Positions 41,601-51,000 of a stretch of DNA of 64,000 nt are shown here, in pieces (within the stretch, counting starts at the first letter, position 1; each line of letters begins with the position of its first letter). The position numbers were made by a program, and so were the translations under genes. The stretch is from Pelagicoccus mobilis (lineage in GTDB: Bacteria; Verrucomicrobiota; Verrucomicrobiia; Opitutales; Opitutaceae): positions 1 to 64,000 of the forward strand of contig NZ_JAENIL010000031.1 in the NCBI RefSeq assembly GCF_016595505.1, written 5' to 3'. The notes beneath the pieces were generated by a model, which was not told the origin of the DNA, ran no database searches, and saw only the letters and a program-made list of their open reading frames with translations.

Positions 41601-42848
41601 CGCCAGTATGACTATTCCCGCCCCATAACGATGATCCGCTACTTCGGCGGCAACGGCCAATCCAGCGACCCGAACCTTCCCTCCTACCACCCGGACGGAC
41701 TGCCTCTCATCCCCGAGCTCATCGAGCTCATCACAGACGAAAGCGCCGCCGAAGGTCAACGCCACCACCACCTCGCCTCCTCTGTCGGAAAGGTCGCCAT
41801 CCGTTCATGGGCAGGCGAGCCTGACAATGCGGATACAGGAGTTGGAGGCGTCGATTGGATTCTTCCCGAGGACTGGTTCCCCTACCAACGCAGCACCTTC
41901 GTGACTCCCGCCTTTGCCGCGTTCGTTTCCGGACACAGTACCTTTAGCCGAGCCGCAGCGGAAGTCATGACCCTGCTCACCGGCGATCCCTTCTTCCCCG
42001 CTGGAATGGGACAATTTCTCTTTCCTAAGAACGGTTTCCTCGAGTTCGAGCAAGGCCCAAGCGAAGATGTCATCCTCCAGTGGGCCACCTACTACGACGC
42101 CGCAGACCAAGCTGGAATTTCTCGGCTCTACGGAGGCATTCACGTTCGGGCCGACGATTTCATAGGCCGCACCCTCGGATCCCGCATCGGAGTGGAAGCC
42201 TTCGTGAAGTCCTACTCCTTACGTCACCAAAACGCTGGTTATAAACCTTTCGATTGGGTCGAGATCGAACAGGACCTAATCACCGGTACGGATTTTACCA
42301 ATACACGTTTGGACCTAATAGATAACGGATTACCGTTCCGACTTTCCCATTCAGTAGAAGAGGCAAGCTCTAACCCCAGCGAAGCGATTTCGTTCATCCC
42401 GCCAACAAACGGTTCTAAGATGAAATGGCTCATTCAAAGCGATCACCTCATTGGCCTTGAACTCTCCGGACAAGCAAACGCCAACGATCCACTCACACTC
42501 GAATTCGCGATCACACAACAGGCGCCCAAGATGCTCCTTCTCACCGGGAGCTCCACGGAGATATCCGCAGCTGAAACGGACTCATTCTCACTCACTGTTT
42601 TGCAGCTCATCGATAATGATTGGGTTGAGCACGATCACAATCCCCATTGGTTGGATACAGATCTCTCCTCGGTTAGCGCTTCACTAGCGAGAAGGCACAA
42701 CGGCGACACCGCTCCAGAAGATTTTCAAATCAGCGACACCCTCTTTCTCGAAGAAGGAGTCTATCGGGTAGAATTGTTCCCGACGGATTCAAGCGAGACG
42801 GTGAGTCTGCAGATACTCAGCCCGCTTTCTCTCGCAAATAACAACTAA
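38622..42848 (+). CDS. FG-GAP/ASPIC - Ig - vanadium haloperoxidase (PAP2) fusion, secreted
   Basis: 1408 residues with signal peptide MTPNFNKYLFLFLLSSAPLAA. Residues about 20-430 are a beta-propeller of FG-GAP/VCBS repeats (DVDGDGFTDILLAK, DLDNDGDPDLLIV, DYDNDGDEDLIVV). An ASPIC/UnbV-type domain follows (about 430-515, VEILWPSGIEQTL), then an Ig-like domain (about 520-610, WFKDGVEI to GSYYAV). Residues about 615-1240 are vanadium-dependent haloperoxidase-like, with all three PAP2 motifs: K-x6-RP (KRQYDYSRP, about 993), SGHST (about 1103) and SRLYGGIHVRAD (about 1167). The usual PSGH reads VSGH. Such domains bind vanadate or phosphate and oxidise halides or hydrolyse phosphoesters. The gene is followed by a Gfo/Idh/MocA gene after 22 bp. 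Confidence 0.9.
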   Translation: MTPNFNKYLFLFLLSSAPLAAEFQDVSQSAGLLNVQAQIEDDIDNHGGSAAVDVDGDGFTDILLAKYQSPPLLYMNNGDGTFTNEATERGLAEAIDAAAFGAGDLDNDGDPDLLIVPYQSNRFYLYLNDGSGNFTEAAIERGADATVKQIPHDGYSVGLVDYNRDGYLDIYVSQWGIEATFEAHKHSVLLRNRGKEAPGHFENVTRSAGLDPADFGNSQWNFSSGWADFDEDGWPDLALVADFVRSKLFWNNGNGTFVETTQASGVGLDKSGMGVAIADYDADGLLDFYVTAIFDQLHCETDDACSGSKLYRNIGNRQFEEVSEAMAVDRPGWGWGVSFFEYDNDGDFDLIVTNGMPVPDNPQANPASADDPTTLFVNPGDGTAFLDQTNGSGIDDIGYGRGILVIDYDNDGDEDLIVVNAFSNPIVYRSDASENGNDWIRFSFEGIASNRDGIGALVRVTDGAKTQTLVFNPTNAFIGQREAFLHFGLGASDGTIDTVEILWPSGIEQTLSNVSANQLHHIVEPTDSEHPPYFSFHPEVEGLLGIGDSIHLRVEAHAFPQPTIQWFKDGVEIVGATSPTLHIKSLANFDEGSYYAVATSGETTIQSEAVDIALDYDIDEHSVAHWWNEFMLEAIRRDFPDPTKHGRNLYHVSAAMWDAFWPYEQEQWSNAAAVFHQENISPSDWGEDRLATQEEAISHAAYTVLNARYQNSPGAESSLFGFRWLMQQLGYDPDDTSVEGNSPAAVGNRIGNAVLEINYHDGSNELNDYADTSGYEAVNDPMPVELSGTEVVDINRWQPLLFQNAVSQNGIPIGELTQTFLGVNWREVDTFALQKPTSSTIAFDPGPPPQYPDQRQAFIDSTVEVIRFSSYLDPQDGEMIDISPGARLNNPLGTNDGTGRPTNPFNGLAYQPNLVKRADYGRILAEFWADGPASETPPGHWNTLHNEITQSPFFERKFMGRGEELSKLEWDVRAYLALNGAMHDAAVAAWTLKRQYDYSRPITMIRYFGGNGQSSDPNLPSYHPDGLPLIPELIELITDESAAEGQRHHHLASSVGKVAIRSWAGEPDNADTGVGGVDWILPEDWFPYQRSTFVTPAFAAFVSGHSTFSRAAAEVMTLLTGDPFFPAGMGQFLFPKNGFLEFEQGPSEDVILQWATYYDAADQAGISRLYGGIHVRADDFIGRTLGSRIGVEAFVKSYSLRHQNAGYKPFDWVEIEQDLITGTDFTNTRLDLIDNGLPFRLSHSVEEASSNPSEAISFIPPTNGSKMKWLIQSDHLIGLELSGQANANDPLTLEFAITQQAPKMLLLTGSSTEISAAETDSFSLTVLQLIDNDWVEHDHNPHWLDTDLSSVSASLARRHNGDTAPEDFQISDTLFLEEGVYRVELFPTDSSETVSLQILSPLSLANNN

Positions 42849-42870
42849 CACAATTTCACTCAAAACGTAT

Positions 42871-43926
42871 ATGTCAGAAATAAGATTCGGATTCATTGGT
42901 ACCGGAAAGATCGCTTACTCAAGCGCCGAAGAACTCCTCTCGCACGAGAACGCTAGCTTGGTCGCAGCCCAAGATCTCAGCGCGAAACGCCTCGGAGAAT
43001 TCGCCGACAAGTTTGCAGTCGAAGAACGCTATGCTAACGCTGACGACCTGTTCGCGAGCCCTAACGTCGATGCGGTCTACATCGCTGTACCCAACAAATA
43101 CCACGCCCCGCTGGCCATCGCCGCCCTAAAGGCTGGAAAACACGTGATGCTGGAGAAGCCTTTCGCGATGAACGCTACAGAAGCAGAAGCAGTCGTTTCC
43201 GCTGCCAAAGAGTCCGGCAAGCTTTTCACCCTCGGCATGAACCAACGCTTTCGCGAAGATTCGCAAAAGATACGCAATCTCGCAACGGCCGGAAAGCTTG
43301 GCGAAATCTACTACGCTAAGGCCTATTGGTTCCGCAGATCTGGTATCCCAACTTTGGGTACTTGGTTCGGTAACAAAGAACTCGCCGGAGCAGGAGCGAT
43401 CAACGATATCGGCGTTCACCTACTCGACCTATGCTTGCACACGATCGATAACTTCGACCCTGTTTCCGTATCCGGTCGTACCTATACAAAATTCGGAAAC
43501 CGTGGCCTCGGCGGCGGGGGTTGGGGCATTTCGGACAAGTCAGACGCCCCCTTCGACGTAGACGACTTCGCAACGGCACTCATTAAGATGAGAAACGGGG
43601 CCACCATATCGCTTGAAGTCTCCTGGGCCTGCCATACTGAGAAAAACGACAAGATGGATGTAGAAGTCTTTGGTACGGAGGCAGGGGCCTCACTCTACCC
43701 GGCGAGGCTCTACAAATCAGACACCTCCACCGGTGAATACCAAATTGTCGAAGACGTAAACGCTCCCGTATCCATGAAGCACTCTAGCCGCTTCCACAAT
43801 TTCACGAACGCGATACTGGGAACTGAGGAACTAGCCGTCCCTGCCGAACAAGCGCTCGTCATCCAAAAAATCCTAGACGCCATTGCGGAGTCTAGCTCCA
43901 CGGGAAAAGAAGTCACCCTCAGCTAA
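42871..43926 (+). CDS. Gfo/Idh/MocA-family oxidoreductase
   Basis: A 351-residue cytoplasmic NAD(P)-dependent sugar oxidoreductase. The Rossmann fold begins IRFGFIGTGKIAYSSAEEL. The family EKP motif is in GKHVMLEKPFAMNATEAEA, and the C-terminal beta-sheet domain includes GAINDIGVHLLDLCLH with the conserved DxxxH. Members oxidise or reduce hydroxyls of sugars and inositols, including C3 oxidation. The gene lies 22 bp after the haloperoxidase fusion and 33 bp before a sugar isomerase/epimerase, so it is in an operon with both. Confidence 0.94.
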   Translation: MSEIRFGFIGTGKIAYSSAEELLSHENASLVAAQDLSAKRLGEFADKFAVEERYANADDLFASPNVDAVYIAVPNKYHAPLAIAALKAGKHVMLEKPFAMNATEAEAVVSAAKESGKLFTLGMNQRFREDSQKIRNLATAGKLGEIYYAKAYWFRRSGIPTLGTWFGNKELAGAGAINDIGVHLLDLCLHTIDNFDPVSVSGRTYTKFGNRGLGGGGWGISDKSDAPFDVDDFATALIKMRNGATISLEVSWACHTEKNDKMDVEVFGTEAGASLYPARLYKSDTSTGEYQIVEDVNAPVSMKHSSRFHNFTNAILGTEELAVPAEQALVIQKILDAIAESSSTGKEVTLS

Positions 43927-43959
43927 TTTGAATCTAAACCATATATCCTCACCCATAAA

Positions 43960-44721
43960 ATGAATCTCTTAAACGAACTTGCCGTACAAAGCTTCTGCTT
44001 TCGAAACATCACCGAAAACCAGTCGGTCGCAGGAAAGGTAAAGGAAATCGGACTCGAGCGGGTCGAAGTTTGCCGCGTGCACGCTGACTTCCATGCAGTC
44101 AACGACTGGAAGGACATCGTGAAAATCTACAATGACGCTGGCGTATCCATCGTATCCATTGGCGTAGAAACCTTCGATGGTGAAGATCGCGACGAAGCCA
44201 TTTTCGAATCTGCTGCCCTCGCGGGCGCAAAGCAGATCTCCTGTCACTTCAAAATAGAGACGTTCCAAAAAGCGGTCGCTCAGGTGAAGTCTTGGTCCGA
44301 ACAATACGGCGTCGACGTCGGTATTCACAATCACGGTGGATACATGTTCGGAGGCTGCCCAGACATCATCAACTATCTCATCGAGCTGGGATCTCCCAAT
44401 ATCGGACTTTGCATGGATACCGCATGGGTGATGCAAATCGGACCGCAAAGAGGAAATCCAGTCCAATGGGCGAAAGACTACCGAGGAAAGATCAAGGGAA
44501 TCCACTTCAAGGACTTCACCTTCGCGCCGAACGGGCAATGGAAAGATACCATCGTCGGCGAAGGCACCCTCGATCTGAAGGGACTCGTCAGCGAACTTGA
44601 GTCCCAAGATTTCTCTGGCGTATCCATTCTCGAATACGAGGCAGACCCAGACAACCCAGTTCCCGCTCTGAAATCGTGCGTGGAGAAAATGAGAGAAATC
44701 ACTTCCTCACTATCCGTCTAA
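43960..44721 (+). CDS. Sugar phosphate isomerase/epimerase-like TIM-barrel protein
   Basis: A 253-residue protein of the xylose-isomerase-like TIM-barrel superfamily. Metal-binding residues are in GIHNHGGYM, GLCMDTAWV, GIHFKDF and SILEYEADPD. The N-terminus (AVQSFCFRNI) is that of an AP-endonuclease-2-like barrel. With the preceding Gfo/Idh/MocA gene it forms a pair often seen in sugar interconversion pathways, including those that pass through 3-keto sugars. The exact substrate is unknown. No signal peptide is present. Confidence 0.92.
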   Translation: MNLLNELAVQSFCFRNITENQSVAGKVKEIGLERVEVCRVHADFHAVNDWKDIVKIYNDAGVSIVSIGVETFDGEDRDEAIFESAALAGAKQISCHFKIETFQKAVAQVKSWSEQYGVDVGIHNHGGYMFGGCPDIINYLIELGSPNIGLCMDTAWVMQIGPQRGNPVQWAKDYRGKIKGIHFKDFTFAPNGQWKDTIVGEGTLDLKGLVSELESQDFSGVSILEYEADPDNPVPALKSCVEKMREITSSLSV

Positions 44722-44930
44722 GGCATCACACCTACTACCCAAAGGTTTGATCTATTCCGGTGCTCGCTCAGGCGAGAACCGCGCAAGTCGGTGAGTCGCT
44801 TACGACATAATTGCCACGCAGTATCGGAAAGATGGCGGGAGTGTCGGATGCGACTCGCTAACGACCCGATCTCTCGCTTGAGCCGCACCTCGCTATTTCG
44901 ACGGACCTGAACAGAACTTCCCTACCGCTT

Positions 44931-46367
44931 ATGGAAACCAAGAACGCATTTCCGTTTATCATCGCTTCACTGCTCGCCCCTGCGCTCTCAGCCCAGTACG
45001 AAATCGGCACGGGAAAAGTGAGCGAGCTCTTCAACGCAAATTGCGCCAGCTGCCACGGCGAAAACCTGATGGGCGGCCAAGGTTCGTCGCTCGTCGACGA
45101 TGTCTGGGCTTACGGAAGTTCCGACGCCGATATCGCGCGTGTCATTGCTAACGGAATTCCAGACACGGCGATGATTCCCTGGAAGACATCTCTTTCAGAG
45201 AAACAGATTCGATCCCTCGTCATCTACATCCGCGAACAAGGCCAAATCGCGGCTCAAAAAGAGCTTCCTGGCGACCATTTCAAACCCGAAAATGGCGTCT
45301 TCAAATCGCAGGAACACAATTTCACCCTCACAAAAGTGGGCGAAGGCGAAGGCATCCTCTGGGCTCTCGAATTCCTTCCTGACAACACCATGCTTGTCAC
45401 CCAACGTGACGGCGTGCTTTGGAGCTTCAAGGATGGCAAACGAAGTAAGATCGAGGGCATTCCCGAAGTCTGGCAACACGGACAAGGAGGACTTCTCGAA
45501 GTCCAGAAACACCCCAACTTCGAAAACAACGGTTGGATCTACCTCGGTTACAGCGAAAACGTCGGAGGCAAAGAAAACGGCATGGACGCGGGGATGACCG
45601 CCGTAGTCCGTGGCCGCATACGCAACGGCAAGTGGGTCGACGAACAGAAAATCTACAATGCTCCCGCAGAACTCCACATCAGCGCGGCGTATCACTACGG
45701 GACACGCTTCGTCTTCCAAGACGGCTATCTCTACTTCGCCATCGGCGACCGTGGACGCCAAAATCAAGCACAAGACCTGAGCCGCCCCAACGGGAAGATA
45801 CACCGCATCTTTGATGACGGCCGCGTCCCAACCGACAATCCTTTCGCCAGCATTCGTGACGCCCTCCCAACTATCTGGTCCTACGGGCATCGAAACCCAC
45901 AAGGTCTCGATGCGCATCCAGAAACCGGTGACATCTGGGAAGTCGAACATGGACCACGCGGTGGAGACGAAACCAATCTAATCCAACGCGGACTCAATTA
46001 CGGCTGGCCCGTCATCACTTACGGGATGAACTACAATGGTACCCCCATTACCGATCTTACTGAAAAGGAGGGGATGGAGCAGCCCAAACACTACTGGAAT
46101 CCATCGATCGCCATCTGTGGAGCTGACTTCTACGAAGGTGACAAATTCCCAGCTTGGAAGAACAACTTTTTCGTGACCGGCATGGCTTCGCAAGAAATGC
46201 ACCGACTCGTGATTGAAGAAGGTAAGGTTGTGTCCGACGAGGTCGTGTTTAAAAATCAGGGACGTGTGCGCGACATCTACAGCGCTCCGGACGGACATCT
46301 CTACGTCCTCCTGATCCAGCAGTCCCCGCTCGTCGGCAGCATCTACCGCCTCGATCCCTTGAACTAG
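44931..46367 (+). CDS. Cytochrome c-PQQ-dependent sugar dehydrogenase fusion, exported
   Basis: 478 residues. The signal peptide ends near ALSAQ. An N-terminal class-I cytochrome c domain (about 28-110) has heme motif CASCH at residues 38-42 and a candidate axial Met81 (TAMIPWK). The C-terminal six-bladed propeller is of the soluble aldose sugar dehydrogenase (GDH-B/YliI) type: VTQRDGVLWSF, GGLLEVQKHPNFENNGW, YGHRNPQGLDAHPETGDIWE, EHGPRGGDETNLI. It should oxidise aldoses in the periplasm and pass electrons to its own heme. The 209-bp gap after the isomerase gene contains only a small CTCGC/GCGAG hairpin (44763-44776), so it probably has its own promoter. Confidence 0.93.
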   Translation: METKNAFPFIIASLLAPALSAQYEIGTGKVSELFNANCASCHGENLMGGQGSSLVDDVWAYGSSDADIARVIANGIPDTAMIPWKTSLSEKQIRSLVIYIREQGQIAAQKELPGDHFKPENGVFKSQEHNFTLTKVGEGEGILWALEFLPDNTMLVTQRDGVLWSFKDGKRSKIEGIPEVWQHGQGGLLEVQKHPNFENNGWIYLGYSENVGGKENGMDAGMTAVVRGRIRNGKWVDEQKIYNAPAELHISAAYHYGTRFVFQDGYLYFAIGDRGRQNQAQDLSRPNGKIHRIFDDGRVPTDNPFASIRDALPTIWSYGHRNPQGLDAHPETGDIWEVEHGPRGGDETNLIQRGLNYGWPVITYGMNYNGTPITDLTEKEGMEQPKHYWNPSIAICGADFYEGDKFPAWKNNFFVTGMASQEMHRLVIEEGKVVSDEVVFKNQGRVRDIYSAPDGHLYVLLIQQSPLVGSIYRLDPLN

Positions 46368-46470
46368 AGCCCTACCCTCCCCTTGTCCGCTCCCAAGAAG
46401 CGACAAACCAGGAGGCTGATACCTTTTGCGAAGGGTATCGGACAGCTACAAAATGTTAAACAAGCGAAGG

Positions 46471-46496
46471 CCCTTGGATTTCCAAGGGTGCTTTCA
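46471..46496 (+). terminator. Terminator between convergent genes
   Basis: CCCTTGG, ATTT and CCAAGGG form a 7-bp stem, followed by TGCTTTCATATT on the plus strand. It sits between the PQQ dehydrogenase stop (46367) and the stop of the convergent M23-like gene (46518). A second hairpin (GATACC and GGTATC, 46418-46439) precedes it. Confidence 0.6.
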
Positions 46497-46517
46497 TATT
46501 TGACCGGAATCGAGCCA

Positions 46518-47945
46518 CTACGGCGTCTTTGTTCGCCGGTCCAAAAAGCAAAAGGACAGCTCACTCAACGAGGCGTAGTCCCGATCATTTTTCAGATAGA
46601 TCCGAATCGTAAGCCGGCCGTCTTGCACCGAAACAATCCGCTCCCTACTGCGTCGGAATTCGTTTGCCGACATGTCGAATACGCCCACATCCATCGATTC
46701 AAACTCTATCCTTTGCCAAGTGGGTTTCGCTACATCGCCAAGCAAAGCGCTCACCGCATAGCGACCATCGGGAACCACGATTTCAAATTCGTAGTAGTCC
46801 TCTGGATTTTCCGCTTCAGAAACCGTTCCCTCGAAGAGTTTCTTCTTCAGCAAGGCGCTTGAGAAATTATCCCCGCTCTCAACCGGCTCAACTTTCTTCG
46901 CCGGACACCAATCGCCTAAGTTCCATCCGTATCCAAGCAATGGATCAAATGCGTTCAAACGCTTCACGTTCTCAACCACAGCCCGATTCCGAGCAAAGGG
47001 CCAAGCTCCCCAAGTCCAGCTTTTGGGGCGAGGTTCCAGATCCCCGTTCCAGAGTTCGTACAGCATAGGGAAAAGCGTCACGCTGTTTCCATATCGATTT
47101 TCGTAAGTCGGAGTTTCGCCCCAGGCAACCAGGCTCAGATGCAAGTGCCCCCAACGATCATCACCCCAAATATAGCCCAAGCGTTGCCCCGCAACCAACT
47201 CCTGCCCCTCTACGATCTCAATGCTCGACGTTTCCATGTGTTGATAGATGTAATACACTCCTGGCATCGAGGCGCTTTCCAGGCAAAGGCAAGCTTGCTC
47301 GCCGCTGTGTTCCCTTATCCACACCAATCTACTATCTTCCATCGCCACCAAGGCATCCACCCGATTCGCCTTGCCATTCATCAGGCTTATATCCGTGCCT
47401 TCGTGCTGCCGCCACGGGCTCAAAAAAGCAAAGCTATGACTGGACTCCGCCATCGACCATTCAAAGCCGTCCGAACGATCCACCGGAAAAGTAAACGTTT
47501 CGGGATCAAGCAACGGATCGTTAGCGTTTGAAAGGCAAAAAAGGGCGTCCTTTGTTACGGCATTCCGTGAACCATAGGGTCCTCGAACTGTGTAATTAGC
47601 CATTCGTTTCGTATCGCAAACATAGATACGCACGCCATTCAATCTGACCGGTAGAACTCTTCGTGCGATCGGAATCCGCTCGCTCTCATCATCTACCCGA
47701 ATCTGAGCCCAATCGCTATCAATTGCTTCCAACTCCACTTCGTGCCCTAAGAACTCGAAAGATTCGCCCACCGCCAGATTCACGAACAATTGATTCCCGA
47801 TTATTCGATTTTCTCCCAAAGGGACAGCTCTCTCCGAACCAACGAGTCCCGACCCAAAGAGGCAAATCAAAAGACCTGCAACCAAGCATTTGGTAAGAAG
47901 TCGAGAAACGTATCCAATTCCTCCTAATAAATACAAACTTTTCAT
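46518..47945 (-). CDS. Exported M23-peptidase-like protein with C-terminal beta domain
   Basis: 475 residues. A hydrophobic N-terminal export segment (LLTKCLVAGLLICLFGSGLV) lies near residue 17-36. The centre resembles the M23/LytM zinc-peptidase fold: HEGTDISLMNG supplies HxxxD and WGHLHLSLVAWG supplies HxH, the expected zinc ligands. Between them is the typical barrel strand GEQACLCLESASMPGVYYIYQHMETSSI. The C-terminal 100 residues (PEDYYEFEIVVPDGRYAVSA) look like a malectin/CBM-type beta-sandwich. An M23 enzyme would cut peptidoglycan cross-bridges, but in this setting a glycan-binding role is also possible. It is downstream of the TonB receptor, with a terminator between. Confidence 0.75.
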   Translation of the reverse strand: MKSLYLLGGIGYVSRLLTKCLVAGLLICLFGSGLVGSERAVPLGENRIIGNQLFVNLAVGESFEFLGHEVELEAIDSDWAQIRVDDESERIPIARRVLPVRLNGVRIYVCDTKRMANYTVRGPYGSRNAVTKDALFCLSNANDPLLDPETFTFPVDRSDGFEWSMAESSHSFAFLSPWRQHEGTDISLMNGKANRVDALVAMEDSRLVWIREHSGEQACLCLESASMPGVYYIYQHMETSSIEIVEGQELVAGQRLGYIWGDDRWGHLHLSLVAWGETPTYENRYGNSVTLFPMLYELWNGDLEPRPKSWTWGAWPFARNRAVVENVKRLNAFDPLLGYGWNLGDWCPAKKVEPVESGDNFSSALLKKKLFEGTVSEAENPEDYYEFEIVVPDGRYAVSALLGDVAKPTWQRIEFESMDVGVFDMSANEFRRSRERIVSVQDGRLTIRIYLKNDRDYASLSELSFCFLDRRTKTP

Positions 47946-47978
47946 AACTTACATAACTAGAACTGTATTCAAAATACA

Positions 47979-48012
47979 AAGAGCGCCCTAGCCTAGCTAG
48001 GACGCCCCGATT
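47979..48012 (-). terminator. Terminator after the second TonB receptor
   Basis: On the minus strand, GGCGTCCTAG and CTAGGGCGC form a stem around a short loop, followed by TCTTTGTATTT. It lies about 60 bp after the receptor stop codon at 48065 and before the M23-like gene start at 47945. Confidence 0.6.
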
Positions 48013-48064
48013 TTAAATCAATCTAGATTATTACTACCTAATATCCAGATACTGTTAACTAAGA

Positions 48065-51000
48065 CTAGAACGAAATGTTAGCGCTGATGGTATAGCTTCT
48101 TGGTTCCAAGAAGTAGTAGAAAGATTTAACTTCATCTAAATCCGGATAGTAGCGAGACCCGAGCACCTGCTCATCATCGTTTTCGAGAGCATTGTTAACG
48201 TTTAGCTGAAGACGTACATCGGACTCACCCCACTTGAACTCGTAGCTAGCCATCGCATTGTAGATCGCATAGCTACCACCCCAGAAGGTGCGAGGATTTG
48301 GGTTCTCTACGGAGCCTGGGTCAACACCAAGGATTGCATCGCCCTTGTAGTTAACACCCGCTCCAACTGTAAGTCCCTTGAAGTTTCCGTCACTGAAACT
48401 GTACGCAGTAAAGAGATTTGCATTCTTCGGACGGTGATTCACCTCACCAAGACCTTCACTCGCCTTAGTGAAAGTAAGGAACCCATCGAGTCCATTCACC
48501 AGATCTCCCACTGTGTTGTCACCAAGGAAACCAGGTTGCGATTCGAAGTCGTAGTTAAGGCTAGCGTTGGCCATCCAAGTGTCGCGATGCTTCGCCATAT
48601 ACGCCTCTAGTCCAGTACCGAGGTTTGCGGTAGTAGTCTCTCCGTCGCTGTAGTTGAAGGAGATTCTCCAGTTATCGACTGGGTTGGCTACCAATTCGAA
48701 CTCTATACCAGAAGACGCTTGAGACTTTGTTTCCGAACCGCCCACATGATGGCCAAGCGGGTTTTCCAAGTCTGTTTCCCAGAGAGGATCGCTTGGATCA
48801 GTACGGCCCGCCGCAGCGTTATCTATAGCAGTCCAAATCGCGTTTATATAAATGGGTACGTTTCCACTACTTAAACCGGTTACCGCATTATCTTGCGATG
48901 TTTCGTAGTAGGCAACCGTAGCGTAGACTCTGTCGTTCACGTTCACCTTCACGCCAACATCACGCCCATTTCCCTTAAGCGGACCAATTTCCATGGATTC
49001 GCGAACCAGTTCATCCTCGAATCGCTTAGCGCCATTCTGCGTCATGAAGTTCGTGGACTTGTTGGCAAACACACGGAGCCAATCGGCACCTGGCACTTGG
49101 TAAACCAAGCCAACTGAATAAGTATCGTCACCATCCAGCGGTGATGTCCAAGCCTCTCCCAAGCCTAGGATTTCGTCGGGCATCGTTTCCGAGCGAGCTG
49201 CAGCACGGCCAGAAGCGGATGGATCGTCACGGCGGATTCCGGCTGTCGTGATTAGGCGGTCGTTTAGCAGTCTGCTCTGTACAGCGAATGCCATGGAATC
49301 GATTTCGTATTCGCTGTATCCAGTATTTTGAACACGAAAGCCTGCTTCGAATTCATGTCCAAGACTTGGATCAGCCCCCCAGAGAATGCTCTTGGGCAAA
49401 GGAGTAGTCCACGGGTCCGGCATACCGCGGTCCGCTAGATTGGGCGAGAAGTAGTCCACGTGGAAGGAACGGCCTGGGTAATCGGTACCATTGAATATTT
49501 GATCGGTACGGCTACGGTTTGGCGATACATTGGTTTCCCGGCTCTGTTCGTAGAAGGAGGAAGTAGTCGAACGCTGGGCGAACGCCATCAGAGTGTGCTG
49601 ACCAGCGCGGTCACCGAGATCAAGGTCATAGCTCGCGGTCACACGCATGTCTTCCTGCTTTTGGGTCCGATTCGTTTCCTGAGGGTAAGAGGTCATGATC
49701 GCCATGTCCTGCATCGGATTATTGATAAGCGAATCGAAGATCATCGTTCCGATACCAGGACCGGGCTCGCCACGCTCCGGGTGGTCGAGGATCAAGGTAG
49801 CGTCATATGTGCCATCGTTGTTGAACGTCGGCAAGGTGCTCATGATGTCCTTGTTGAACAAAATTCCATTGAATCCCAAGGTTGAGCGGTGGCGGCGGTC
49901 ATTCGTCGATTCGTTCATCGTGAGATTGATATTCAACTTCTGACCAATCCGCTGATCGATGGAGAACCCATAGGTCTCATAATCATTGAACTGACCTTCA
50001 CCCGATCCACCCGGATTGAGGTTTCGGGGAAGAGATGGATCGTTATAGAACTGAGGGATATCGAAGACGTTGACCGCACCCCCTGATTTACGGTAGTAGC
50101 GTTGGCCGAGCTGGCGAGTGCCCACTTCGATATACTTGCCTGCCAATGGGCCCGTTGTCATCAAGATAGTCGGAGTACCCAAGTGGTGCGAGCGACGCTC
50201 GAACTGGTCTGGATTATCCGGCGTCCAAAAGTCGGGCAACCCGTTGGAGTCCGGATTGATTCCGAAGCCCCACCAACCCGCTTGAGGAAGATTGTCTCGC
50301 TTCTGCGTGTAGTTGTCGTCGCCATCAGTCCAAGGCGACTCTGGCGTACCGTAGTCGAAGTAGTGAGAACCGTTGAACTCCCACTGCGTCACACCATCTA
50401 CAGGCTGCCAAGGGCGCGCGCGATTCTGGTCGAGTTCACCCATCTCCAATCCGAAACGAAGCGTCGTCGAATCAGTAGGCCTGAATGTTGCCGCTAAGGC
50501 ATAGCGCTCCTGGTCGTCCTTCGCAAAGTCCTTCCAGCCGTCCTTCTGCTGGTTCAGGTAATTGAAGCGAACACCGAGCTTATCTTCGATCAATACTTGG
50601 TTTGTATCCAAGGTATAGCGCTGAAGTCCATAACTACCAAATTTCGCTCCAATCTCGTGATCCTCGGATTGAGTGGAAGCGCGCTTCGCTTGGATGTTAA
50701 CGACGCCACCGGGACCTCCGATACCAAAGATCAATGAGTTCGGGCCGCGAGCCACCTCTACACGCTCAAGATTGAAGGAATCTGACGCGATAAGCGTGGG
50801 GAAGTAGTCACGCGTTGCCGCGACATTTCTGTATCCACGAATCTGGAAATTGAACTCGTTGCCAACGAGGCCGTTTCCTGTCACCGCGCCAGCGTCAGTG
50901 GCGCCGCCACCGATATCGTTACCGGCATTGAGCCCGTAGACCATCGATTCATTGACGTTATCCGCGCCAATATCATCCAGGAACTGCTCCGTCATTACCG

